From Isochrysis galbana (lineage: Eukaryota > Haptophyta > Isochrysidales > Isochrysidaceae): a DNA stretch of 55,484 nucleotides. Of the stretch, positions 20,511 to 31,583 are shown in pieces. The notes under the pieces were generated by a model. The model did not search any database. It saw only the letters and a program-made list of their open reading frames with translations, and was not told the DNA's origin. The position numbers and the translations under genes were made by a program. The first letter of the stretch is position 1. Each line of letters begins with the position of its first letter. The stretch is taken from NCBI GenBank assembly GCA_018136815.1, contig CM030932.1, positions 1,014,866-1,070,349 on the forward strand, given 5' to 3'.

Positions 20511-21453
20511 GTTCAGGGGCAGTGGAGGCTGGGGCTCAGCCCATGGACCCCCTCTGCCTCTCCCACGCTCGCCTCGCTGGCCATGGGAGCCGCCCGAAGT
20601 CCCTTGTATGCCTGGCGACCAGGGACAGGGGGGGTGTTGCGTTAGGGGGAGCGCGCGAACGCCCTCCATGCCCCACGACACGCACTATTTTTAGAACGTG
20701 TCTACCCTCCCGGCGCCCCGCCCTCTTCCCTCTCCTCCCTCGCACCGCGCCCGCATGCAGCCGAGATCCCTCCCTTGCCCTTTCCTTTGTAACTCCGGTC
20801 CCCCCCTTGTTTCCTTGGCCAGTGGGGTCGGGAGTCTTCCCTCCCGCGCCCCGCCCCCTCCCCGACCCGCCAGTGCCCTGTTCCCTTCGTCCATATCTTC
20901 TATCCTTTTCCTTTGTTCCTATAGCTGTTCGCCCCCCCCCCCCGTCTTCTCCGTGGCTTTATCCTCCGTCTTGGTTCTCTCAGCGCCAGCGCTCCGAAGC
21001 ACCCCCTGTCCCCTTGTTCCTCTGTCTTCTCTGTGCGTCCCCGTCCATCGCGTGTCGCTATGCAGACTGGTAACTGGTACTCTTCATGTCACGCCGAGCC
21101 CCCAACCACTCTCACTCCTCACTCACAGTTCCCACGCTCCCACGCACACAATCTCACATCAGACTCAACACCACCTTCCAATCCACAGCCAGCTCCAGCC
21201 ACTGACCCTCCAGTCGGTGTCCTCGAGCAACAGGGGGGGTCAGCTCGAGGGCAGGCGCCTAGCGCCTAGCGCGGGCGTGGGAGTGCAGCTCGCGGCCCGC
21301 GCCCACGAAGGGTCGGGGCTGAATTGATGAGTGCCCTGCCCCTGCCAGAGAGCAAGGGCTGGGGTTGAATGTACGGACCCACCCCGGGGGGTGTCCGCGA
21401 TGGAGAGAGGGGGGCGCGAGGCCACCATTGACCCCGCCACTTGTAAAAGTAGG
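20511..21453 (+). repeat. ~350 bp dispersed repeat, copy A, split by an insertion
   Basis: The left half (20511-20635) and right half (21240-21453) align with the uninterrupted copies at 24141 and 44986. Shared landmarks are GGCAGTGGAGGCTGGGGCTC, CTCCCACGCTCGCCTCG, GGGCGTGGGAGTGCAGCTCG, GTGTCCGCGATGGAGAGAGG and a terminal TAAAAGTAGGTT. The family looks non-autonomous; I could not assign it to SINEs with confidence because clear A and B boxes are not visible. Confidence 0.85.
20636..21229 (+). mobile_element. 594 bp insertion with target-site duplication
   Basis: A pyrimidine-rich insert splits repeat copy A. It is flanked on both sides by ACAGGGGGGGT (20625-20635 and 21230-21240). If the shared T is assigned to the insert, it begins TGTTGCG and ends GAGCA, i.e. 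TG...CA as in a solo LTR, though a 10-11 bp duplication is longer than LTR elements normally make and fits Mutator-like elements better. It has no internal coding region that I can support. Confidence 0.7.
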
Positions 21454-21464
21454 TTGTGGCCCAT

Positions 21465-22008
21465 ATAATATAGGATATAGGTGTAGGTGTTAGCACCGAA
21501 CGAATCTTCATATCTTTTTTATAATCTATTGGTACCTGTGCAATACGTGCGATTGTCGCCAATACCAACTGCAGAGAGATATGGGCATCATGGCGATGCA
21601 ATGCATGCCACGCGTGACGCCAACCACAAACATCAGGGAAAGGAACAACCCGAGGGGCTACTTTGTACGATGAACGGCCGTCCGAATCGATCGGATTGTG
21701 GAAGGGGGAGCGATGACATCATGGATATTGGTGCACAACAAATGAAACACAAGGCCAGGGAAGACTACAATTAATCCGAAAGGCGATGACGGCGATGCGA
21801 ATTAGAGATGAGGAATAACAACAGATACGACGCCTTGGACCTGGGCTATTTGGCCGCAGCTGTCAGCATTGCCCGGCGGCAATTCGAAGGCTTGCAAGTA
21901 GAAATAAGGGCTCGGCGCGACTTGAACAACCCTGGACCAAGGACCCCATGAGCTCCGATGGAAGACACGAAGCATGGGTACACGATTGTGTTGATCACAG
22001 TCAGCGCC
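21465..22008. other. intergenic stretch
   Basis: No gene recognised between repeat copy A and the 3' end of the prenyltransferase gene. Part of it is probably the 3' UTR of that minus-strand gene. Confidence 0.4.
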
Positions 22009-23588
22009 TCACGCTGACCGGTTGAGCACCATGAAGCAAAGATTGAGCAGCGCGTCTCGCGCATCTGATGGTGGGAAGACGCCGAGAGCATCGGCGGCGG
22101 CCTGTGCATGGGAGGTCGCGAGCTCCGCTGTGCGCCGCAAACCATTGGACGCAGCAACGGCAGCGGCGACGGCAGCGACGTCGCCCTCTTCTGAGAAGCG
22201 GCGCTGGATGATTTCGCGAATTTCAGGGTGTTCCTGCGTTGAATGCAAGGAGCGAAGGCACAACGGCTCAGCTACGTGCAACCAAATGCATCCGCTAGAG
22301 TGTGCGCTCCATTGGGCGGTTGCGTGAGGAGAGCGCATGCGTTTATGCTCCACATGCCCTGCGATCAGTTCTGGCGCCAGCCTCTAGCCTCTCCACACCT
22401 CCGCGGCGAAGAGCGTTGGTGCCGTCGCAAGGCCTTGCTCCATGTCGGAGAGGGCGGGCTTGCCAAGTGATTCTGACGAACCGGTAAAGTCAAGCATGTC
22501 ATCCACCACCTGCAGGATTGGGGTATTGATCACGCGTGTCGCGTGCTAACACGCAGGCGAGAGGAGATATCGTTTGGCATCGGCCTTAAGACGAGGCGTT
22601 CAGCTGATCACGCGGGCCGCAAATGTGCCACTTGCAGAGCTGCTGCGACTGGCGGTCACCTGATATGCGATCCCCAGATGTCTGCCGTAGGCGTTCAAGG
22701 CTGCAGCGTATTCCTGCAGAGGCAAAAGGTGACAATAGTCAGTTACGCATGCGTGCTACCGATCGCGATCATCAGAGCTCGTTCGAATCGGCTCCCAGAA
22801 GGCTGATGGGGCGTGGGCCGGGGGAGGGGGGAGGAAGGCAGCGTGCACACCAGCGGGTGCCCTCCGAGCACGGCCGCAGCCTCGCACGAGAGCGACATCA
22901 GCGCGGCCGTCTTCCGGTACGACTTATCAAGGTAGTGCTCGAACTCCAGGATTTGCTCGGGCGACGCTCGCACTTGCATCATCTCGCCTTGCACCATCTC
23001 CTCAATGACTGTCGCAAGCAGCTCAACCACCGCCGTGTTCTTCATCTTGGCGAGGAGGAGCGAAGAGCGCGCGAGGAGGAAGTCGCCGGCCAGCACCGCC
23101 ACCTTATTCCCATAAATCTTGTGCGCAGCCTTTGCGCCGCGACGTGTCTCCGCCAGATCGATCACGTCGTCGTGAAGGAGCGACGCTGCGTGGATCATCT
23201 CCGTGATCTCCGCTAACCTCCGCTGCTTCGCGTCGGCCTCAGCCCCTCCAGCAGCGGCGGCGGAGGAGAGGAGTACAAGTGTGGGGCGGAATCTCTTCCC
23301 GGCGCGCTCGAAGAAATGGTGCGCCGCCGCCGCGAGCACCGGATGGTCCGAGCCGACGAGCTCTCGGATGGAGACATCGAGCGGCCGCAGCTGTTTGCTC
23401 ACGAGAGCAAACGGGTCCTGCAATCCAGCGGGAGCGGGGACGCGCCAGCCCACCGTGATGTCCGGCCTATTACGCTCGTTGTTCTGCACCGCGCTCATCG
23501 AGCCCAGCCGGCGGGGCGCGCTAGCAGCCAGAGAGGCGGCAGCGGAGCGCGCCGACCTCAGCCCGCGCACCATCGCTGCCCTCCCCAT
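22009..23588 (-). CDS. COQ1: trans-polyprenyl (solanesyl-type) diphosphate synthase
   Basis: Chain-elongating prenyltransferase that adds isopentenyl diphosphate units to make the side chain of ubiquinone or plastoquinone. Exons 22851-23588, 22660-22713, 22399-22509 and 22009-22233 join in phase 0 to about 375 residues. The Arg/Ala/Ser-rich first ~25 residues ([17 protein letters not shown]) look like a mitochondrial or plastid targeting peptide. Landmarks are [11 protein letters not shown], the first Asp-rich motif [45 protein letters not shown], and the second Asp-rich motif [11 protein letters not shown] followed by [13 protein letters not shown]. Both metal-binding motifs are intact. A 19 bp C run lies just upstream of the start. 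Which quinone it serves cannot be told. Confidence 0.93.
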
Positions 23589-23739
23589 CCCGCCAAGCCT
23601 GCCCCCCCCCCCCCCCCCCCGCGCCCTCTCCCTCCCCACCTGTGCGTAAACTAGTTTTGTAGTAACAACATCCCATCGGCAATTCGTGATTTTATATTTT
23701 ATAGTAACAACATGACAACATGCCATCGGCAATTCGCGA

Positions 23740-24140
23740 TCTATTTGGGGCTTGACGTCTTCACGTCTTCACCCCAATGATCTTGCTCAGCTCTCAGCGT
23801 CAGCACGCGCATGTTGCCGCCGCCTCGCGAGTAGCCGCCGGTGGGCTTGCCCTTGCGGTTCACGCGCAGCACAATGCGCGCCGCCTCCTCGCCGCGCGCC
23901 GGTGCGCACGTGCGCACAGAAGCGCCGCCGTCGCGCTTGCCGTGCGCGCCGTCCCGCTGCGCGTTTCCAGCGTGAACGGTTCCTTGCCCACCATACACAC
24001 CGGCTTGATTAGGTCCTTCGGGTCCACTGCTGCACCCTTGCCGCGCACCAGCACCAGCACCCGCAGACGAGACCGACCGACACGAGCCGCTCACCGACAC
24101 GCGCCTCGAACGACACGAGCACCGAGTGACACGAGCGTCA
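23740..24140. other. intergenic stretch upstream of repeat copy B
   Basis: Frames on both strands are Arg/Ala-rich. A minus-strand stretch reads VRGKGAAVDPKDLIKPV and MVGKEPFTLETRSG, which has a protein-like look, but neither splice signals nor a family could be supported. Confidence 0.25.
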
Positions 24141-24512
24141 GCTCAGGGGGCAGTGGAGGCTGGGGCTCAGCCCCTGGCCCCCCCTGCCTCTCCCACGCTC
24201 GCCTCGCTGGCCGCCATGGGAGCCGCCCGAAGTCCCCTGTATGCCTGGCGACAAGGGACAGGGGGCGAGGGGGGAGGGGGGGAGTCAGAAGTTAGAGTCA
24301 GCTCGAGGGCAGGCCCAGCGCGGGCGTGGGAGTGCAGCTCGCGGCTCGCGCCCACGAAGGGTCTGGGCTGTGAATTGATGAGTGCCATGCCCTTGCCAAA
24401 GGGCAAAGGGCTGGGGTTGAATGTACGGGCCCACCCCGGGGGGTGTCCGCGATGGAGAGAGGGGGGCGCGAGGCCCCCATTGACCCCCACTAACCACTAA
24501 TAAAAGTAGGTT
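24141..24512 (+). repeat. ~350 bp dispersed repeat, copy B
   Basis: Complete copy from GCTCAGGGGGCAGTGGAGG to AATAAAAGTAGGTT, uninterrupted at the point where copy A carries its insertion. A MITE inserted about 20 bp beyond its end. Confidence 0.85.
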
Positions 24513-24532
24513 TTCTCGGGGAACGTATGTGT

Positions 24533-24717
24533 CCTAGATGGGAAATACACGTATTTACCGTATTTGGCCAGAGGCCAAATACATATGTATTTGGCTGTAT
24601 TTGAAGCGCGTCCTGGGTTGTAGGCCTCGAATGTATTTGAAATGTATTTGGCCGGAGGCCAAATACATATGTATTTGGCTGTATTTGCAGGCCCCAGCAC
24701 CGTATTTCCCATCTAGG
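24533..24717. mobile_element. hAT-type MITE with perfect 8 bp target duplication
   Basis: A 185 bp element with perfect 16 bp terminal inverted repeats, CCTAGATGGGAAATAC at the left and its complement at the right. It is flanked on both sides by GTATGTGT (24525-24532 and 24718-24725). The interior has duplicated GGCCAAATACATATGTATTT palindromes. Eight-base duplications are characteristic of hAT transposons. There is no coding capacity. Confidence 0.9.
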
Positions 24718-24975
24718 GTATGTGTAGGCAGGCCCTGAGCCTGAGCTGCGAGAGGGAGAAGGGGGCAGACCGACCTCCCGTCAACGTCGCGGTTCTCTAT
24801 CCTCTATCACTCCCTACTTCTGTTTTGCCTTAGTGCATGTGCTAGTTCGGTCCCCCCTCCACGCATAATATCTATTTTAAGTTCTTGTCAAAATCTGACA
24901 TATGTAAATACTACTCTACTAGAGTATATTAGATGTGTTGCACAGAGGAGAGAGGAGAGAGGAGCGAAGGCGGGA

Positions 24976-26147
24976 ATGGCGCTGAGCCACGAGACCTACC
25001 TGACAGCTTTCGAGCGCTGCCGCTCGGTGGATGACGCGATCGAGATGGCGGGGAAGGGGGCGCTGTCGTATGAGGCACTACTCTCCATCCTCTCCCAGCG
25101 CCTCGTCGCAGACACCAAGGGGAGCATGGGCAGGCACCGCTCGGCGGAGGCAGCTTCGAGCTACGTGCGCCGCTGGCTGGCCGGAGAGACTCTCTGCGCT
25201 ATTGCGGGCAAGCTTGGACTGCCGCCCACAATGCTCGCGCGGGTAGTGCTCGAGGAACATCTCGGTGAGTACCTGGACCCCGCTCTGACGTTCCTCGCCC
25301 CGCTGGAGCACTGAAGGAATCATTCATCCAACACCGCAGGTTTGCGAAAGGGTGTCAAGGGGAAGGCAGGGGTTGGGGCGCTGCTTAAGGACCCCTTCCT
25401 CATCGAAGACCTGCGGCTGCGATATGATGTAGAGGCGGCGATCGCGGCGGACGTTGTATACGGGCCAACAGGGGATGTGTCTCGTCGACTGATGGGACTC
25501 GAGTATGAACTCGTGTTGCAGCAGGAGCTCAAGGCACGGCACATACCATTCCTATCCGAGGTGAGCAAATTCGGCGGCACGGGTTGGAAAATTCAGTGGC
25601 CCTGTCTTGCCCACCCCCTCTCGATGAGCTCAGTATTTGCTCTGACACCTCCACCTGTCCATGCCAATCGTGCAGAATGAGCTTCGATTGCGTGCTGAGG
25701 CCAAAACTCCTGACGCATTGCTCCCTATTCCGCTCCTTGTCCACGGGAAGCAAGTATGCCGGCCTTCTCCGCATCTAGCTGATTATGATACGCCCTCAGC
25801 ACGAAACCGCATACCACCGCTCCAGGTGCATTGGATCGACTCTAAGGCTACGTTTGGTGATCCCACGTCGCACGCTGAATACGTATCCACGCAGTTCGCT
25901 TCTTACGTGAATCGGTAAGGAGCAAGCATCACGTGCGCCTTCTAACCGGCAACCTGTGTGGCCGTATCTCAAAAGACTCTCTTTGTTCCTCTGCAGATAC
26001 GCAGCGGGGTTGGTCATCTATTGGTTCGGCTTCGACGAATCGATTCACACCGACGCAGATCTCGTAGTTGTCGACCGTTTTCCCCAATGTGAGCTCATGA
26101 GCCACTGTGCACAACAGCAATCCTGGAACAACAAGGCACCAGGTTGA
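24976..26147 (+). CDS. CDIN1: CDIN1-like (C15orf41) nuclease
   Basis: Orthologue of the CDAN1-interacting nuclease, a predicted PD-(D/E)XK nuclease linked in animals to histone supply and erythroid disease. Exons 24976-25264, 25340-25560, 25676-25753, 25826-25914 and 25997-26147 join to 275 residues (human 281). The N-terminal half is a helical region (MALSHETYLTAFERCRSVDD, DTKGSMGRHRSAEAASSYV). The C-terminal TPD nuclease domain shows LEYELVLQQELKARHIPF, AKTPDALLPIPL, then HWIDSKATFGD, QFASYVNRY and GLVIYWFGFDE. The putative catalytic Glu, Asp (TPD) and DSK residues are all present. Introns are 75-115 bp. Conservation across eukaryotes makes this a secure call; function in algae is unknown. 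Confidence 0.93.
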
Positions 26148-27003
26148 CGATCTTATCGCGCACGCCGAAATCACAATCGGCCTCGGTAAATCCACGCTTG
26201 CCAAGCCTTAACACGCCGCTACATTTACTTGTACTTGTAAGTAGATTGTGTTTTTACCACTACATTATTCACAATAATAGGTAGTATTATTGATTATTGC
26301 GATACTGCAAATGATATCATTGCCGCAGCGCCGTGACGACTTGGGATCTGCCCACACAGCCCGTGGTAATTCAAGAGGGCCCAACCCCCCGAAATATCAA
26401 ACAAAAAGCGGAACGAGAGCACGAGCAACACCCCCGCCCGCCCGCCCGCCCCCCACCCCCCACTACCCACTACAACTGCCCACTCCCAGCATTTTATTAT
26501 AAATAGACCCTGACCTCTCTGGTTTCGTACATATGACATATGAGGGTATGAGGGTTCTTGTTTTGCGAGATAGAACCAGAGTCGAGAAGTGTAAAACCAG
26601 AATGAACAAATGTGTAAATGTCCCTAGAATACTAATACTAGAATAGAGAATAGAGAATAGCTCAAAGCGTATAAATAAAGAGTGCGGCAGAGATCCCTTA
26701 TGCAGGCCGTCTCTCCCTCTCTCCCTCTCTCCCTCTCTCCCTGCTCTCCACGAAAAAGTACAGAACGTAGTAGCAGAGTAGCAGCCATTTGGCTACTGTG
26801 GTGCCGGCAGTAAAAGTAAAGAGTTAAAATAGCGTCCCGCCCCCTCCTTGCCCCGTGAAGCATTACGCCGTCGTCGGAGTGAGCGAGCGCGCAACGAGAG
26901 GCGGAAGCCCCACTAGCCTCTCCGCAACGCCTCTCTCGCCTCTTGTAGCTAAAGCACGAGCGAGGTGCAAGGCACGCAGCCGCAAGTGGAGCATCTTAGC
27001 ACC
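26148..27003. other. intergenic stretch with AT-rich and CTCCCTCT repeats
   Basis: Contains a CCCGCC/CCCACC tract (26425-26465), an AT-richer region, and four CTCTCCCT units (26709-26745). No gene is seen. The right part is the presumed promoter and 5' UTR of the TMEM18 gene. Confidence 0.5.
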
Positions 27004-27641
27004 ATGGACACCGAGGAGATCGCAGCCGCCGTACTCCAACAGGTGAAAGGCATGATGAACTCGAGCGGCAGCGGGTCCTTCATCGACGACGTGAATGGGT
27101 TCATGCATGCCATAGACTGGTCGGAGCCTTTCCTGAAAGGTGTGCACGGGTGCTTCATTCCCCTTCGCATCACGCCCCTTTGCTATTCTACATTCTCGCC
27201 TCATAGCCTCGCGCACGCGTGGCGGTTGCTAGACGAATTGAATGCTTGTTGTTCTCCTGCTCAGGTCTCCTTGCTTTCCACCTGACAATATGGGCGATTG
27301 TCATCTTCACTAGAGCACACAACGAGGTGCAGATGACCCTTCTCGCTGCTGTTCTCTTCGCCGTGTACATGGCTGAACGCATCAACGCGCTGGCTGCCGC
27401 ACACTGGCGCGAGTTCGTCGGCCAAAACTACTTTGATTCGCGTGGTGTCTTCATCTCAATCATGTACTGCACACCCCTCCTCTTCGCTGCCTTCTTCATA
27501 CTCATAAATGCGTTGCGCACGACTTCGATGCTACTAGTTCAGGTCAAACGGAAAGAATTGAAAGCTCGAAACAAAGCGACGAAGAAGGCTGGTGGAACGC
27601 TCGCACGGCAAGAGACTAAAGCAAAGAAGAAAGACTTGTAG
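27004..27641 (+). CDS. TMEM18: TMEM18 family nuclear-envelope membrane protein
   Basis: Exons 27004-27139 and 27265-27641 (125 bp intron, phase 1) give 170 residues; human TMEM18 is 140. The first ~35 residues are an N-terminal extension. The family core starts at VNGFMHAIDWSEPFLKG, followed by hydrophobic helices, NALAAAHWREFVGQNYFDS, RGVFISIMYCTPLLFAAFF, and a Lys-rich tail (KRKELKARNKATKK...KKKDL) that in animals directs the protein to the inner nuclear membrane. The motif YFDSRGxFISI is diagnostic. The molecular role is not established in any group; the name rests on sequence family. Confidence 0.93.
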
Positions 27642-28951
27642 TAGTAAGAGTAATCTGAAAAAGCGAGTAAGCACGCCAACACGCGCGAGCCTGGTGTAAT
27701 GCCACTCGATGCCAAGTTGATTCGTCGCCGTGCGTTGAAAAAGGGGAATATGATAGATGACGATCTGTGGCGAGCAACATGACGATGAGGATGTTACAGG
27801 GTGTGTGCGGCTTAAAGCCATGTCCTCGTGGAGTGTTGTCCATGGCGGTATTGCGCGTTGTGAGATGATGTGCGGTATGGGCGTGGCGAAGCAAAGGTTA
27901 GATGCATCACTGTACTATTGACTATTCTCAACAGCAACTAAGTTTGTACTCAGCTTACCCATGAGGGGCACAAGCGCGCCCCTCTCCAACGAGCCTCAGC
28001 CGGAGATCATAAGCCCGAGCCGGAGACCATAAATAGCCTACATTGTCATTGCCAACGTTGTAGTTCTCATTGTGATTGTTATTAGTCTAGGAACATAATA
28101 AATAAACCTTTTAATCATCTCACATCTCACCGCACACGCGGCCGTGGACCCGCTGCTTCTTTTCACGCAGTAAAAACTTTCTACACCCCCACTCCCCCGG
28201 CCCTTCCCCCCCCGCCATCATGTCGCATCCAGAGTATTTTATATACTCTATGTATGCGGATGCGGTGTCTCCACCATGCGTTGTGTGAGAAAATTTGAGA
28301 GTGAGTTTTGTTTTCGCCAATGAGTTGTCTCGAAGCTTCGCCGCATTGCACGTCGAGTTAGTTTGGTTGTCCTTTGTTGCATTGATTTGTTTGTTTGTGC
28401 GATGTTGCGTTAGTTGTTAGTTTTCGGAGTTTTCTTGTTGGTGAGTGAGTGATGTGCGCCGTCGTCGTGTAGCGCTCCCCCCCCCCCCCCCTCTCAAGAT
28501 TGTGCCTCAAATGAGACTTGGCCCTGCGGCTTCGGCGCACGCCTTTGCGGTGAGCGGTGACGAAGGCGGAGGTGAGACGTGAACACGACACACACCAGCT
28601 CTCAAGATTTCGGATGAACGGTGGGCGCGGATGCGTGGGGCCGAGCCAGGAGGCTTTTGGGGGTTCGAGGCAGGTCCGGAACGGCCCGGTCGCGACCGGC
28701 CCGTCGGCGCCGCTCGGCCATTTGAGGAGCTGCACCTCCCATCGTCCAAGCGAGCGCTTGTCGACGTCAATGGGGCCGTGGCCCTGGGCGTCGGGCCGGA
28801 TCGGATCGAGGCATTCCTGCGGCGCGAGGGGCCAGGATGGGTCAATACGAGTGTGTGCGACCCTTGAGCACCAGCGTGCGACCTACCCTTGACCCCCCAC
28901 CCTGCTCGCGAGAGCTCTAGGCTCTGCATGGCCACCATCTCCAGGCCATTC
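27642..28951. other. long interval without a supported gene
   Basis: 1.3 kb. A C run is at 28481. The GC-rich part 28500-28920 has long open frames on both strands but no recognisable domain and no plausible splice structure. The segment leads directly into a dispersed repeat. Confidence 0.4.
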
Positions 28952-29250
28952 TTCGGCCGATCGCGGGCGATCGGACGTCGCGGAAGCTCCGCGTTTCTAA
29001 TAGTGATGCGCCCCACATTCACCATTCCGATTCCCTCCCGTGAGCGCCCGCCTCAATCTCCCAAAATAGCCCGCCACGCAGGGGGAAGGGAGGGGGGTCA
29101 CTCACCGACGCCATTGCCCTTCGTGGGGGGGGAGGGGGTCGTTCGGAGGGGGGAGGCGGCTGGCGGGGCAGGTAGGGGGGGACCCTAAGGAATCCTTGGA
29201 CACCCAGGGGAGGTGGGAAATAGTGGTTAAAATGAGTGAGTGACCGGGCT
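28952..29250 (+). repeat. ~300 bp dispersed repeat, copy 1
   Basis: From TTCGGCCGATCG to GAGTGAGTGACCGGGCTA it matches 34632-34957. The start contains the palindrome CGATCGCGGGCGATCG and the block GGACGTCGCGGAAGCTCCGC. Left flanks differ abruptly at TTCGGCC in the two copies, which marks the element boundary. It has no coding capacity I can support. Confidence 0.85.
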
Positions 29251-29572
29251 AATAATAAGGTCAACGAACTGGATGCAGATGTGACACGACTTGAACAATT
29301 CAATGGGACAACGTTTATTTCAACAGAAATATCGAAATAAATAAAGTCTCTCTTCAGAAGGCAGAGATTGATCTCTCGAACTTGTCTGACTGAAAGACTC
29401 GACTTCTCGACTTGCTCCCTACCAACCTCGGGGACGATAGCAATTTAAAAAGTAAAGGGGGGGCGATAGCAATTTAAAAAGTAAAGGGGAAGGCCCCCCC
29501 CCCTTTCTCTTTCCCTCGCTTTCACCGACTCCCCCCCCCCCCCCCCCCCCCACGCCCTCCCGGCGCGCGCGG

Positions 29573-30906
29573 ATGGCGGCGAGCGCGCTCACCGTGCTGC
29601 TCCTCAGCTCGCATGGCCTGCTCAGCTCGCAGGGCATGCTCGGTGGGCGGTCGGTGGGGCGCTCCGTCGCGCTCCACCCCGCCCTGCGGATGAGCGAGCG
29701 CGAGCCCATCAGCAAGCTCGCCTCGGGCTACCGGCTAGCGGGATGCGGCAGCGCGGCAGTGTGGACCGCCTGCGCACTTGTCGCGCTACGCTCCCACCCG
29801 AATCCGACGATCCACGCGGTATGCGGCCTGCGTCACAATACGCTCACCATCGCACAGGCGCTTGCGCTGCCACTGCCACTCCTCTGGGCAACGTTCACAG
29901 CGCTCTCGTCGGCAGCTTCGAATGGTTGGGGCCGCCTCAAGTCGGCCACCTACCGCCGGCTAAATCTGGGCGTGGCCGCCGCCTCACTCTGGCTGGCTGC
30001 CGCGGCTGTCTTTGGGCCTGCCTTCGCTACCGGCTACGACATGTATCCCCGGCTACTCAAAGTGCTAGCTGGATGGGTGCACTTGGCGACGGCAAGTATT
30101 TGTCTCGGAGCTTGGGCACGGTGCGTAGAGTCGTCACCACCGCCGGTTTCAGGCCATTACATCCCACGCATCCTTCGCGGTTTTGTCGGCTCGGTGTGGC
30201 GACTCTGCCCATCCTCAGCGTCTGATGACCCGGATCAAAGATATGGTCAAGACGGACGGAACGAATGGGCTCTTGCCGCTCTCCTCTTTGGCTATTTCAG
30301 CGTGCTACCAGTAGTCTCTCGGTTTCCGCTGGCAACTGTCCCCGCTTTCCTAGGAACCCGCCTTTCTCGCGCCGTGTCAGGTGTGCCGCTGGTGGCTTCT
30401 CCAGCACCTTATCGCATGAAGAAATGTTGCGCATAGGTGCACACACCCATGCCATTACCCCTCACCTTCATTTTTATCATCGCATGCACCTGTTAGGCTT
30501 CACTTTCCTTGCGGCCGTCATCTGCTACACTCTCAAAGACGCTGCCGAGCGTGGCCGCTCAAGCGCATCCACTTTTGTTACTCTTCGAAAGGGCCTCATC
30601 ATAGGCTGCGGCGCGCACCTGGCAATCGTCATGGTCAAAGTAATTGGCGTCGATGGTGGCGGACTGCTCCTCCCGGGCCTCGGTTTGTGGCAGTTTTATG
30701 CCAATGCGATGGCCGTCCCCTTCGCCTCGGCCTCCTCACTAGTCATGCACGCTCTTGCTATCTTCGCGGCTGCCACTCCTCCAGGGCCGACTGTCCAGGA
30801 GAAAGTGGTAGATGCAGCTGAGCGTGTAGCGGGTAAGGTCGCGGACAAAGTTGCCAATGGTGTTGCAGAAGAGCTCAAAGACACGAGGCAAGAGCAACAG
30901 TTGTGA
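29573..30906 (+). CDS. unknown multipass membrane protein
   Basis: Exons 29573-30380 and 30497-30906 join in phase 1 through a GT-AG intron of 116 bp to about 405 residues. The junction reads RAVSG then [10 protein letters not shown], inside a helix, which supports the splice. Roughly eight hydrophobic segments are visible. The segment after the first methionine is hydrophobic ([17 protein letters not shown]) and could be a signal or anchor. Other landmarks are [52 protein letters not shown] and [18 protein letters not shown]. The C-terminus is an amphipathic helix with repeating [14 protein letters not shown] do not recognise a family. A 22 bp C run lies just upstream of the start, so the true 5' end may differ. 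Confidence 0.75.
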
Positions 30907-31583
30907 TTAAATTAATTATGGAGGGTGATGGCCTGCATCAACCATTTGGTGCTGCTTGTGTTTCGATGACGTGGATGAATATCGAGGTGTTGTCGAACTC
31001 GTCTCCAGAAGCAGGCCACCTTGATTGGCAAGGCCGGTGAACTCACGCGCCGTGAATCGGAGTTGAGAGTTGAGGCGCCGCCTCGGCCTGTCCCCTCGGT
31101 CGCCATTTGTCGTGTAGCTCCTAATGTATTCCTGTAGCTGATGCTAGGGCCATATCTTTGAAAGATGGAGTTCCTAAAGGCAATAACGCAGCCCCCCCCC
31201 CCGGGGACCGGTGGAGGCGGCAGAGTTTCGAGTTTCTTGGAGCCCCTGCCCGCGCCCTCTCCGAGGCGCGTATGCCGCGGAGCTGCTGGGTCAGTTGGTA
31301 CGCTACCGGCCACCGGGTCAAACGGTGCACATACATAGTGAAAACTCATTCCTACTCATTCCAGGCCACGGCCTTCACCAAGCAAGAGGTCCTATCGGCG
31401 TCCCGCAGTATTACTAGTAACTAGTACTAGTAGTACTCTACAGTACTACAAGTACTCTCGATCTACTCTTAGAGCCTAGCAGTAGAGTAGAGTAGTAGAT
31501 AGTAGAAAGACTCTACAGTAGTACAAGTCGGTTCGCGGGACTCCCGTCTTGGCGCCCTCGGCTTGCGCTTCCCTCCCTCTCCC
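30907..31583. other. intergenic stretch upstream of SNAPC3
   Basis: No gene. From about 31400 to 31520 the DNA is AT-rich and composed of overlapping AGTACT, TACTAGTA and GTAGAGTAG elements. This lies directly upstream of the SNAPC3 start and may contain its promoter. Confidence 0.4.

Noticed and set aside
28507-29025. 172-codon minus-strand frame
   Set aside because: Spans the start of a dispersed repeat and is Ser/Arg/Pro-rich; no domain, probably GC-driven chance.
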